From a virus: a DNA stretch of 49,750 nucleotides. Below the pieces are notes generated by a model. It worked only from the letters and a program-made list of their open reading frames with translations. It was not told where the DNA came from and ran no database searches. The translations under genes were made by a program, and so were the position numbers. Positions 22,480 through 32,500 of the stretch are shown in pieces. Within the stretch, counting starts at the first letter, position 1. Every line of letters starts with the position of its first letter. The DNA lies in IMG/VR virus record IMGVR_UViG_3300044641_002729, positions 1 to 49,750 of that record; one strand, written 5' to 3'.

Positions 22480-25298
22480 TGCCATACCTTTTAGTACAGG
22501 ATTTCAAGTTGGGTCTTGATGCTAGAAGGAATATTCTTACATCTCCGACTGGCTCATTGAACAAGTGTTCAAACGCACACATAACAAGAGGTGGAGAGAT
22601 AGAAAAAAGACGGGCGTTTGAACTTGTTGCGTCACTCCCACCAACACTTGATACGATGTGGCTTGATGCAACATCCGAGGGATTGTGGGCGTTTACTGGA
22701 ACGATACCAGATTTTACGCAGACGCATCAACTTGCTGCAAGTGGAATAAAGCTCATGGTGTTAAAACACCCTAGATATCCAAATACAATGACCCTAGAAA
22801 GGGTATCATGGTCTACTGCATTTGACGGAAAACTATTTGTTATAGCAGATTTTGTTTCCACTGGATATAATGAAACGATATGTTTCTATGATGATGCATT
22901 TGATTATTATCCGATGGCACCAGTCGGTCAAACATCTACAGCTTTTTACAGAAAGCCAAATGCAATTGATGGCACATATAAGGGAATGTCTTGGACAAAA
23001 CCAGATGGCTCTAAAATTACAATTGAAGAATTTGCGTTAAGCATGCTTGAATCAATAAAGAAAGATGAAAACTTTAAGAACTCTTACATCAATACTTCTA
23101 CTGGCGGCTCTCTTGTCAAAAATGAAATAATGCTCGTAGGCCCAGGTGGAAAGAAATTTGTAGCAGAAACTAGAATGATGGGCCAATTAGATAGGCTTAA
23201 ATACAGTGAAGATTTTGTTATAAAATCAGAAACATTTCAAGAGAGAGAAGAGTCTGTTGCAAAGGTCAGTGCAGTCGGTTCATTTTCCATAACAAACGGT
23301 TCTTCTGGTGCTGCATCAATAGGTGTAACTACAAGATGGATAAGCTGGTGGGTTCCTCAAATATCACAGATATTAATTGAACAGAAAGATGAAAACGGTG
23401 TTTCTTATTATGAAGATATATTGTTTCTCGCGCCTGGTGATGTAATTAATTCATCTAGCAATCCAGACCCAGGTTCATGGGATTCTGGAACTCTATTGAC
23501 ATCAATAGCACATAATATCAATCTAGGAACTGCCGTGCACGGCTTCACTGCCGTGTGGACAAACTATGGCGGTGGATGGTCTGGTGCCGACCCACATAGC
23601 CTTACAATATTTGGACCAGTTGAAAATGGACTTGATTACAATGATAGAAAACTAATAGTAGAGTTGGATAATACTGCAGCAGAAATAGCAGGAATGACCG
23701 CTGGCTCGCGCGACGGATATTTTCCATTTCTAAATGAAGGAAGAGTAGACAGTCAGTTCGTAAAAGTTGACGGAGATGGAAATCCAGTAATACCAACAAA
23801 TGCTGATGGTAAATATTATACTGTTAATTTTTCAAATGGAATAATGGCTGGTGCGCAGGACAATACAGTTTCAAGCATAAAAATTGATGGTTTCGAGATA
23901 CTGGGAAAAAGAATATACTGGAAATCATCAAACCATAATATGATGTCGCAGTTGGCTACTGAAATTAATTTATTTCAAAATGTTTATGATGCAGAACTTT
24001 CAGATGGAAAAGTCAAAATTAAGCATAATGCTGGTGGTTCTGCAGAAAATGGTTCAGTAATTAGTGTTACAACAAATGGAACTGTTGTTGGTTCACAGGT
24101 CTTACCATTAATCGGAGGAGTAAATGAGGTAATAGGAAAACCACAAATAACAAAAATAACAATTGGAATAAATAATGTAACGACTGGGACTGGTGGAACT
24201 GGACCAGCAACAGCACAAATAAACGCAGGTATAAGATGTGAAATAAATACAAAGATAGAAAATGAACTATTTTACTCTACGCTTTGTGCTTCAGACATAA
24301 CTGGCTCAATAGCAAAATATGCATTATCGTATAAGTCAAAAATGCATCTTGTTGCAGATAAATCTGTATTCTTTTCCGAACTTAATGACCCCACATCGTG
24401 GGACCCGCAGAAAACTGGTGCTGGATTTATAAATTTTTCAAACAATTTTTCATCGTATTATGGTGTAAATTCAATATCTACATACGGTGAAAGCCTTGCC
24501 GTGTTCGGTGAGACAAGTATTCAGATATGGAACTGGGACCCAAATCCAGAACTTAACAGCCAGAAACAGGTTCTTGCAAACACTGGAACGATAGAAAAGG
24601 CCGCTGTCACGCAGGTCGGTGACATAGATGTGTTTTATCTTTCAAATAGTGGGATTAGGTCTTTGCGAGCAAGAGACCAGACAAATAGTGCCATGTCTAA
24701 TGATGTAGGCACGCAGATAGATACAATGCTATCTAACGACATAGTTGCTCTCAACGGTAACTATGAACACATAAGCTCTTGTATTGAACCAAAGGACGGA
24801 AGATATATGCTGGCGATAGGTAATAAGATTTATGTTCTTTCATACTTTGTTGGTTCTGGAATACAGGCTTGGTCTACATACGAGCCCAACCTTGGAGACA
24901 TTCACAGAATGATAAGCAACGAGAAAAATGTATATGTCAGAACTGGTGATAAAATTTACAAGCTTTCAGATTCGCTCTATTCATCAAGCGTAGACTCAAA
25001 TGTCTGTGAAATAGTCATGCCATACATGGACGCTCAGAAGCCAGCACACACGAAGACATATACTGGAATTGACGCTACCACCGAAGGGCAGTGGGCGGTA
25101 TACGCTGGAACCAATACATCTAATACATCTTCAACAGAACTTATAGCAACAATTAACAATTCTACATTTGCCCTAGGACGGATACCAATGTCTGGAATAA
25201 GCACGCACATAGGCATCAAAATGATATCTGGAGCTTCAAATGTAAAATCTTCAATTGGCAATTTAATGATTCACTATAGACTTAATGACGCAGACTAA
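22479..25298 (+). CDS. tail nozzle / tail tubular protein-like
   Basis: A protein of 939 residues. The N-terminus (LVQDFKLGLDARRNILTSPT, then HITRGGEIEKRRAF) is the pattern of podovirus nozzle proteins that start by binding the adaptor. The long middle is beta-rich, with many Gly/Asn/Ser turns, and the C-terminal third contains propeller-like repeats (for example SYFVGSGIQAWSTY). It would form the tube through which DNA leaves. TTGCGTCACTC at 22627 is read V-A-S-L. The assignment rests on place and N-terminal resemblance. Confidence 0.7.
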   Translation: MPYLLVQDFKLGLDARRNILTSPTGSLNKCSNAHITRGGEIEKRRAFELVASLPPTLDTMWLDATSEGLWAFTGTIPDFTQTHQLAASGIKLMVLKHPRYPNTMTLERVSWSTAFDGKLFVIADFVSTGYNETICFYDDAFDYYPMAPVGQTSTAFYRKPNAIDGTYKGMSWTKPDGSKITIEEFALSMLESIKKDENFKNSYINTSTGGSLVKNEIMLVGPGGKKFVAETRMMGQLDRLKYSEDFVIKSETFQEREESVAKVSAVGSFSITNGSSGAASIGVTTRWISWWVPQISQILIEQKDENGVSYYEDILFLAPGDVINSSSNPDPGSWDSGTLLTSIAHNINLGTAVHGFTAVWTNYGGGWSGADPHSLTIFGPVENGLDYNDRKLIVELDNTAAEIAGMTAGSRDGYFPFLNEGRVDSQFVKVDGDGNPVIPTNADGKYYTVNFSNGIMAGAQDNTVSSIKIDGFEILGKRIYWKSSNHNMMSQLATEINLFQNVYDAELSDGKVKIKHNAGGSAENGSVISVTTNGTVVGSQVLPLIGGVNEVIGKPQITKITIGINNVTTGTGGTGPATAQINAGIRCEINTKIENELFYSTLCASDITGSIAKYALSYKSKMHLVADKSVFFSELNDPTSWDPQKTGAGFINFSNNFSSYYGVNSISTYGESLAVFGETSIQIWNWDPNPELNSQKQVLANTGTIEKAAVTQVGDIDVFYLSNSGIRSLRARDQTNSAMSNDVGTQIDTMLSNDIVALNGNYEHISSCIEPKDGRYMLAIGNKIYVLSYFVGSGIQAWSTYEPNLGDIHRMISNEKNVYVRTGDKIYKLSDSLYSSSVDSNVCEIVMPYMDAQKPAHTKTYTGIDATTEGQWAVYAGTNTSNTSSTELIATINNSTFALGRIPMSGISTHIGIKMISGASNVKSSIGNLMIHYRLNDAD

Positions 25299-25299
25299 C

Positions 25300-25674
25300 A
25301 TGTTCCCAAGATTTGTACCAGTAGATTCACAGGAAATATCGGACAAAATAGCTATTGAAGCCGCTGCCGATGGGCATCCCGTTCCAATATCTCCAACATA
25401 TTACTTAGAAAAAGACGGTGAAATAGCTGGTACAGTAGGTATATTAAACATGAATGGCGGAATGTGCATGGTTTCAATATGGGCACATAGCAAAAGGGTC
25501 ACAGCAAGAGATACATTAATGTGTCTTGCTATTGTTGAAAACTTCTGTAGAATGGTTGGGTACAAGCATATTTATATGCCTTGTTCAACTACCAGCCCCT
25601 ACTGGGACTACATGCAAAAAATGGGTTATGTTGAAACTAACCCATCAACTAAATACTTTATAAAACCAATATAA
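25300..25674 (+). CDS. GNAT-like acetyltransferase-fold protein
   Basis: A protein of 124 residues from the ATG at 25300, just after the nozzle stop. An ATG at 25285 would overlap it by 14 bases. The order YLEKDGEIAGTVGIL, then SIWAHSKRVTARDTLMCLAI, then HIYMPCSTTSPYWDYMQKMG (residues ~31-113) resembles a GNAT fold with a helix at the acetyl-CoA site. The usual Q/RxxGxG/A loop is not clear. Small GNAT-like genes next to tail genes are common in podoviruses, and their role is unknown. Confidence 0.6.
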   Translation: MFPRFVPVDSQEISDKIAIEAAADGHPVPISPTYYLEKDGEIAGTVGILNMNGGMCMVSIWAHSKRVTARDTLMCLAIVENFCRMVGYKHIYMPCSTTSPYWDYMQKMGYVETNPSTKYFIKPI

Positions 25675-25676
25675 CT

Positions 25677-26276
25677 ATGTGTGGCGGAGGAGATGGAGGA
25701 GCAGCCGAGTCTCGGCAAATGGAAATTGATAGGCAGAACCGCATCAAAGCGGGGATAGCTGCAGTCAATGATGCTTTTGTTGGGTTTGATAATTCTTTCT
25801 ACGCAAAGCAGAAAAGTAATTACAATGCATGGGCTATGCCGCAACTAAACAGGCAATACAATCAGCAACTCGACCAACTAAAATACGGACTTGCAAGGAC
25901 TGGGCTAGGTTCTTCGTCTGCTGGAGCAAGGGCTAAGTCTGACCTAACATTTGACATGAATTTGGCATCACAACAGATAGCCAGTCAAGCAAAAGACTAC
26001 GAAATGAGAACAAGGTCACAGGTTGAAGGTGCAAGGGCTGACCTTATATCACAAGCAGTCTCAACAACAGACCCACAGAATGCTGCCAACAGAGCTTTAT
26101 CAGCTGCCACGGCTAATGCGTCTGGACCTGGATACACACCGCTTGGAGCACTGTTCGGTGCAGCAAGTCCAATAGTGGCAAACAACATGATGCTTAACGC
26201 TTCAAATCCAAACAATCAAATGTTTAATTATCCTGGTCAACAGTCCTCAAAGGGTAGCGGAAAGGTTATCAAATAA
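25677..26276 (+). CDS. internal virion (ejection) protein, small
   Basis: A protein of 199 residues starting MCGGGDGGAAESRQ, with Ala/Gln/Asn-rich helical sequence and no aromatic core. Short, Ala-rich proteins with an MCGG or MCDP start before the large ejection proteins are typical of podovirus internal virion proteins, which leave the capsid with the DNA. It overlaps the next gene by one base (TAATG). Confidence 0.65.
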   Translation: MCGGGDGGAAESRQMEIDRQNRIKAGIAAVNDAFVGFDNSFYAKQKSNYNAWAMPQLNRQYNQQLDQLKYGLARTGLGSSSAGARAKSDLTFDMNLASQQIASQAKDYEMRTRSQVEGARADLISQAVSTTDPQNAANRALSAATANASGPGYTPLGALFGAASPIVANNMMLNASNPNNQMFNYPGQQSSKGSGKVIK

Positions 26277-27172
26277 TGTGTGACCCAGTTACAGCTTCTT
26301 TGATGGTTGCCAGTGCAGCTTCTACCTATGCTGGAAACAGAAAGGCCCAGAAGAAAATGGAGGGCGCTGTTAGGACTGAAAAAAGCAGACAAAAGGCTTT
26401 TGCGGAAGGTCAGCAAAATGCGTTAGACGCATCAATATCAAACAGGAATTACAAGAATTCACAAAAGTCAATAGATGACGCAAAAGTCGCACTCGAAAAA
26501 GACCTTACCGAAAATGACAATGGTGCTGCAGGATTCGGTGTGGATGCTGGAGCTCCAGAAACAGCGAGTGGCAGTTCAAATACGACTGTTTCAGACTCTT
26601 ATTCAAGGGGAGAGGGGAGGGCAAAAACTGCATCAAGAGAGAACGCGGTAAGAACCGCCGCCTTGCAGTCGTTCGGGAATACCATGGCTGCACAACAGCT
26701 GGCAAACACAAGATACGCACAGGACTCTGCTGTTTTGGCTAACATGGCACAGGGCTCAATGGGTGTTTTGCCATACGAACTACAAGCTGCTTCCAAGGCT
26801 GGAGACTCGTTAAAGACAATGGGCCAAGTTTTGTCACTTGCTTCGATGTACACTGGCTACATGAATGCAGCTGGAAACGGTTTTGGACCATCATGGGGCG
26901 ACCTGTTTGGCTCTGCAGCTCCAGAGGCGGCAGCATCAGCTGTTGCCCCAGCGGTTTCTACTGCTCCAGCCGCTGCTGGCACTGTTGCACCAATTAATAA
27001 TGCATACACCACATTCCCATCAAGCGGAATAGGCCCTCCGTCCTTTAATACAAATCAAGCGATACAAGGCGGATACCAGGCACAAGCTGGAAACTATGTC
27101 GGAGGAATACCGAAGTCGGTATACAGACTGCCTACAGAATTCTCACAAGTAAGAAAGGTACCAATAAAATAA
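26276..27172 (+). CDS. internal virion (ejection) protein
   Basis: A protein of 298 residues starting MCDPVTASLMVASAASTYAG. A hydrophobic N-terminal helix is followed by Lys/Gln-rich helices (residues ~20-75), a Ser/Gly-rich linker, an Ala/Gln-rich helical stretch (~110-190) and an Ala/Pro-rich tail. The layout resembles T7 gp14-like proteins that insert in the outer membrane during ejection. The functional call is by resemblance and place. Confidence 0.65.
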   Translation: MCDPVTASLMVASAASTYAGNRKAQKKMEGAVRTEKSRQKAFAEGQQNALDASISNRNYKNSQKSIDDAKVALEKDLTENDNGAAGFGVDAGAPETASGSSNTTVSDSYSRGEGRAKTASRENAVRTAALQSFGNTMAAQQLANTRYAQDSAVLANMAQGSMGVLPYELQAASKAGDSLKTMGQVLSLASMYTGYMNAAGNGFGPSWGDLFGSAAPEAAASAVAPAVSTAPAAAGTVAPINNAYTTFPSSGIGPPSFNTNQAIQGGYQAQAGNYVGGIPKSVYRLPTEFSQVRKVPIK

Positions 27173-27173
27173 T

Positions 27174-29474
27174 ATGGCAACACTAGGAATGGACCCCAAT
27201 ATCTCCCAGGGCATAAGCCAGTTGGGGGGTGCTATGCTCAAGCTTCCGTCTATAAGACAGGATGCCATGAGGCAGGCTGCTGCACAGGCAAACGCTGATA
27301 GATTATACGAGCTTCAGCTTGCAAGGAATAACGCACAGGTGCCACTTATTGAAGCACAAACTGGTTGGTATAATGCTAGAACGAAGAATGAAACCGCAAA
27401 GGGTGTTGCTGGTGAGCTGTTTCCTGGCGTTGTAAATAATGTGTTTGAAACAATACCAGCAGTTGCTGGTAGTCCAGAGGTTCCAGCGGGATGGGCACCG
27501 CCTTCTGGCGGATGGAGTTCTCCAGACCAGCCCATGGGAAGCCTTGGTGCATACCCTGGAAAAGCTGCAGTTGCGGCACAACCAGCTAGAACTGCAATAA
27601 CGACAGACCAGAACAAGCTTGCTGCTTTTGTGGCTGGAGCTAATGCTGCTGGATATAATCCACAGACAAATGTTAATGCCATTAGGCAGCTTCTCGGCAC
27701 ACAGGCTATGACAGCTGGAACGCCTGGAAATCCAGGAGTTCCGTATCAAGGATACCAAGGCCTAGGAATGAACCTAATAACACCAGGTTCTTTTGATACA
27801 AATACAGCAACTGGCGTTGAAGACAGGAATACCATGATTGGAACGGCACATCAAAACGCACTTGAACTTGCAACCACAAAGGGCAATCTCGCAAACGCTG
27901 GCTCTCTTGCTAATACGGAGAAAAGAAATGAAGGTGCGATGGACAGACTGGTAGCAAAGGGAGAACAGGTTACGCCAGGAAAAGGTCCGAAAATATCATT
28001 CTCTGAAGACAAGGCGGCACAAGAAAAGGCAATGATACTGATGGATAGATTTGTTACAGAATCTCTCGCTGGTGCCTCAGACGATGAAGTGAAAGATTTG
28101 AAGGATAAATACATGGGTGGTGCAAGGGGTAGGGAAGTTTACACAGAATTGAGCAGGGTTATTAGGGAAAAATTTGCAGCTACAAAAAATGTAGTTGAAG
28201 CAGAGGATGCTGGAGTTGAATACCTAAAAAGCCTTAAAAATGAAGACATAGGAAGCACACCTACATACTGGGGACTCGGAACACCGAAGGCTTACACGGC
28301 AAATAAAGATATATCTGCCATAGGTGGTGATTCCCCGAAGATGTCAGCGTCTGGCTCAACACAAACGCCAGCAGAAGCACTAACACAACCAGTGGCAAAG
28401 CCAGTTGCCGCAGAGCAGAGACCAGTCGCAAGCGAAGAAATACTTGTCAGCCCGTCAAAGGAAACAATGCCAACAAAGGTAGAGGCTCCAGTAGAGAAAG
28501 CGGTTGCTCCAGCCGAAAAGCTTCCAGTCGCTCCCAAATCAGCAGAGCCAGCCGCAGGGGTTGCTAATCCAGCCAGTGTTGCAGCTGCTGTTACAGCTAA
28601 TCCCTTTAGCGGAACTGGAACGGTAGAAAATGAGCTTCCCGCCACAATAGGTTCACCAAGCGGTTCTGGTGCTGCATCTACAGAAAAGACTCCATTTGAA
28701 AAGAAATATGTTGACTTAATGACCAGGAAGGCAAGGCTTTCCAGGTCACTGGTCAAGCGGCCACTGCCGCCACAGGGGACTGAAACTGGAATCGGACAGG
28801 CACCAAATGGTACACTGTACGACATGACAAAGCCAAATTTCCCAACAATAGGTTCAACTGAAGCCACGACAAAAGAATTGCTTGATATTGATAGACAAAT
28901 TAAGGATTTAATGAGAAATCCATTTTCAAGAATATCACCGTCCGCAGCCTACCTAGATGACCTTACTGTTGGTGGAGCTGGAAGGTATTATGTTGAAGAT
29001 GCATCAAAGGTTCCAGACGCACAGCGTCCGCTTGTCATTGATAAGAAAGAAATAATGTTCCTGCTTCAATCACCGACTGTGATTAGAAATTCAGATGGAA
29101 CGCCTCGTGCTGTTTACAAGACACAGGACGGACGCTATCTTGACGAAGGTGTTGTGTTCTCAAACTTTGACAAGCATCATGACAAGCTTTCAAAGTACTT
29201 TATACAAGAAGGAATGCTTGATATGAAGCCTGGTGATTCTCTTGCTAGAAAGTTATTTTCACTTAAAGTATCAGCTGACGCAGAAATACTTGCATACAAC
29301 AGGGCAAGGGGCGACAAGTCTTGGCTAAAGCAAATGGGTGGCTCTATGGGAATTCCTGGATTACAGTCACTTAATCCAAGTGGTCCTGGATTTGGACAGC
29401 CAAGAAACATGATGAGATATGGCTCTCCAGAGTATATCAGCCAGCATCCAATACCAGATGTTCCAGAAAGGTAA
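27174..29474 (+). CDS. large internal virion (ejection) protein
   Basis: A protein of 766 residues. Residues 1-70 are helical and Gln/Ala-rich (RQDAMRQAAAQANADRLYEL), the middle is Ala/Pro/Thr-rich low complexity (~395-500, APVEKAVAPAEKLPVAPKS), and the last ~200 residues look folded and charged. It follows two smaller ejection proteins and precedes the giant polyvalent protein, matching podovirus ejectosome order. No enzymatic motif was seen. Confidence 0.65.
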   Translation: MATLGMDPNISQGISQLGGAMLKLPSIRQDAMRQAAAQANADRLYELQLARNNAQVPLIEAQTGWYNARTKNETAKGVAGELFPGVVNNVFETIPAVAGSPEVPAGWAPPSGGWSSPDQPMGSLGAYPGKAAVAAQPARTAITTDQNKLAAFVAGANAAGYNPQTNVNAIRQLLGTQAMTAGTPGNPGVPYQGYQGLGMNLITPGSFDTNTATGVEDRNTMIGTAHQNALELATTKGNLANAGSLANTEKRNEGAMDRLVAKGEQVTPGKGPKISFSEDKAAQEKAMILMDRFVTESLAGASDDEVKDLKDKYMGGARGREVYTELSRVIREKFAATKNVVEAEDAGVEYLKSLKNEDIGSTPTYWGLGTPKAYTANKDISAIGGDSPKMSASGSTQTPAEALTQPVAKPVAAEQRPVASEEILVSPSKETMPTKVEAPVEKAVAPAEKLPVAPKSAEPAAGVANPASVAAAVTANPFSGTGTVENELPATIGSPSGSGAASTEKTPFEKKYVDLMTRKARLSRSLVKRPLPPQGTETGIGQAPNGTLYDMTKPNFPTIGSTEATTKELLDIDRQIKDLMRNPFSRISPSAAYLDDLTVGGAGRYYVEDASKVPDAQRPLVIDKKEIMFLLQSPTVIRNSDGTPRAVYKTQDGRYLDEGVVFSNFDKHHDKLSKYFIQEGMLDMKPGDSLARKLFSLKVSADAEILAYNRARGDKSWLKQMGGSMGIPGLQSLNPSGPGFGQPRNMMRYGSPEYISQHPIPDVPER

Positions 29475-29511
29475 CGCTTGACTTTATAACAAAAAAAGAC
29501 ACAAATTAAGC

Positions 29512-32500
29512 ATGTCACAAGAACCAGGAAGCTATAGCGGTGAGCCAGGTAATAATATCTTCGAGGAAATACAGAAGAGTGGTAGCACATCATCACCGTC
29601 ACAACAGTATATAACGCAAGAAAGAGCACTTGCTGACATATCACCACAGACTGGAGCAACACCAAGCGGGAGTGTTAGTTTTGGCGGTAATGCATACGGA
29701 GCCAGAACATCACCATACATGGAGACTGCTGGCTCACAGGGTTTCCAGGAATTTACGGGTGCAGCTGGTAACGCTGCTATAAAGACTGCGGCTGTTCTTC
29801 CAGCATTTACACTGGGTGCTGCACCTATAGCCGCCTATGGTGCTGGTGCTGGACTGGGAGGATTTGGTTCTGCCGTCCTTGGATTTACTGGCGGCGGTGC
29901 TCTTGCTACTGGAGTTGGTATGGGTTATGACAGCCTTGTTGGACCTGGTGGTCTTCAAGGTCAGCAGCAGTATCAGAGAATGGATGAATCTGGTGCAACG
30001 CTTGCTGGTGAAATAGCGCCCCTTTTGGGTGCCATGGTTCCCTATGGTGCTGGTTCATGGAATCTTCCGAACATTGGTGCTGGTGCAATAGCGGGTGGAA
30101 TTAATGCCGTTGCAAGAGAGGGTGTGTATAACCCACAGGCAACACCAGGAGAAACGCTTGGCACGGTAGGACTTGATGCAGCAATGGGAGCTGGGTTTGG
30201 TGCAATGAGACCTACGATGCTTGGTCATGCACTGGCTCAACCAGGCATAAACGCTGGACTTAACAATCCACTTTATAGAGGTGTCATTAAGAATACATTC
30301 TTTGAAGGAGCCAACTCTCCAATGGTCCGTGATGGTTCGATGAACGGTGTTCCGCTTTCTCAGCCAGGTGGTTCTGCTACGGCATATGACCCAATAAGTG
30401 GAACTGGAAGAGTATCCTACAGGAACGCAGACGGTTCAATAAGAACGGCAAACTATACCAACCTTGAGGGACAAGCTGCAAAACTTAGCGGTGCCCAGAC
30501 CGTTGGAATGCCATACGCAGGAAGGGAAGCTCCAGACTTTTACGCATCTACATATAACAAGCCGAATGTTGGACCTAACTTACAGAACGAAGGACCTATA
30601 GATGTAGAGGCAACACAGGGCGGACCAAGCCCACGACTCAAGGCCCCCAATTGGGGAGAAGCTGGAGATGTCGGCAAGCCAAATGGAAGAGGTCCAGTTT
30701 TTGGACAAGACGCACAGGCACCAGGTCCAAGAACTCAGCCAACACCAGTGGCAGAGCAGGGTCCAGCACCGACAACAGGAGAAACGCAGACACCATCTAC
30801 TGGCGGTGCACCAAAGCAAATAGGCGAAACGCCCACACAAACTACTGGCTCAACGCCAGCCGAAGTTATTTCTGGAACCGAAAACCCACCCGCAACCACA
30901 GGTGGTGGTGCTGCAGCTCCAACAGCTGGAGAAGTTGGCAGACCAGTCCAAACAGCTGAAAGACCTCCAGTTTGGACACCGCCTCCCGTTGTTGGAGGTG
31001 GAACTAGCCCAATCGCAACAACTGGAACAACTGCCGAGGCTGGAACAACCGATGTAGCTACACCCACAGGGTCAGTTGGTAAGCCGTCTGCTGGAGCCGC
31101 TGGTGGCGAGGGAACTACAACAACAGGAACCAAGCCGACAGGCGGTCTCGCTGAATCCGTTGTGTCAATCCCAGGCGACTCTCTGGCACCTGGAATTCCA
31201 GATAGAAAGAAGGATGCAACAAGGGAAGACATTCTTGCTGGAACAAGAGGAATGGATGAGGCTTCCTATGGCGTAGAAGCATCATTTACTAATGACGAAA
31301 GAAAGCAGCACTTTGATAACAGAGCGAAGCACCTTCTTACGGCAGACCCAAAGACGCTGAACGAAAAAGATATAAGAGATAGAGCCACCATTGTTGGCTC
31401 GGCAAAGCCATCGGTTCCATCTACCAATGCCACATATACTGGACCAAAACTTCCATCATTTGTCGCAGCTGGAATAGCCGCTGGAAAGACGATAGACGAG
31501 GTGTTTGAGAATGTTCCAGAAACTCAGAAGCAGGAATTCAGCGGGTGGGTTCGTGACTATAAGATATGGATGGATAGCATATCACATGACAATAAGTCCC
31601 CTGCCGAGATAGCAACCACATCTACACCTCAGTCCATAGCAAACCAGAATGCTGCGATAGCAGATGCTGGATACATGCCAAAGGATAATCAGATTACAAC
31701 AGACATAGCTGCTGGTGGGCAGGTTGTTGCCATATCAGATTATAACAATGCAACATACGACAAGGCACAACTTAACCATGATGAAGGCACATACATAAGG
31801 CATCCGCAGACCAAGAAGGTCGTTAGCGTCCAGATGCCCAACGGAAGCGTCAATCACTACGAGGTTGCTGGACCGCTGTTTGTCAACGGTCTGGCTCGTG
31901 ATGCGAGCGGTAACATAATATCAGATGACCCTGTTTCAATGTATGAGGCAAGCGTTTCTGGAAAGCCGACACAGGTTGGAACCCCAACTGTTCTTCAGTT
32001 CACTCCTAATGCTGCAACATCTGTTACACCAATTGAGGCATCCAGGCTTCTTCCTAAGCACACCAACAAGATACCCGCACAGAAGCCCGTTCGTCAGCCG
32101 CAGGTTTCTGCTCCAGTTGAACCAGTGGCCGCTGCTCCAGCTGCTCCAGCCAGAACATCAACCGCAACCGTGGCTCCCTCGGCAGGAGCTTCTGTAGCTA
32201 CACCCACAACAACATCAACACCCGCACCGCAAGCTTCAAGCAAGCCCAAGGGAACTGTTGACTCAAATGGTCACACTAGAACACAGAATGATGACGGAAC
32301 ATATGAGATAAGAGGAAAGAGGTTTGTCATTACAACATCGACCAATAGCGATGGAGAAACGGTAGTTCGAACGAGATGGACAGAGCGTGCCATGGGTGGG
32401 ACTATATTTAAAGACGAAACGGAAACGATGAAGGCTTTCGAAAAACTCAACAGCCATGAGGAGGCAGCAAATAAGATATTAAAAAAGTTTACACAAATAG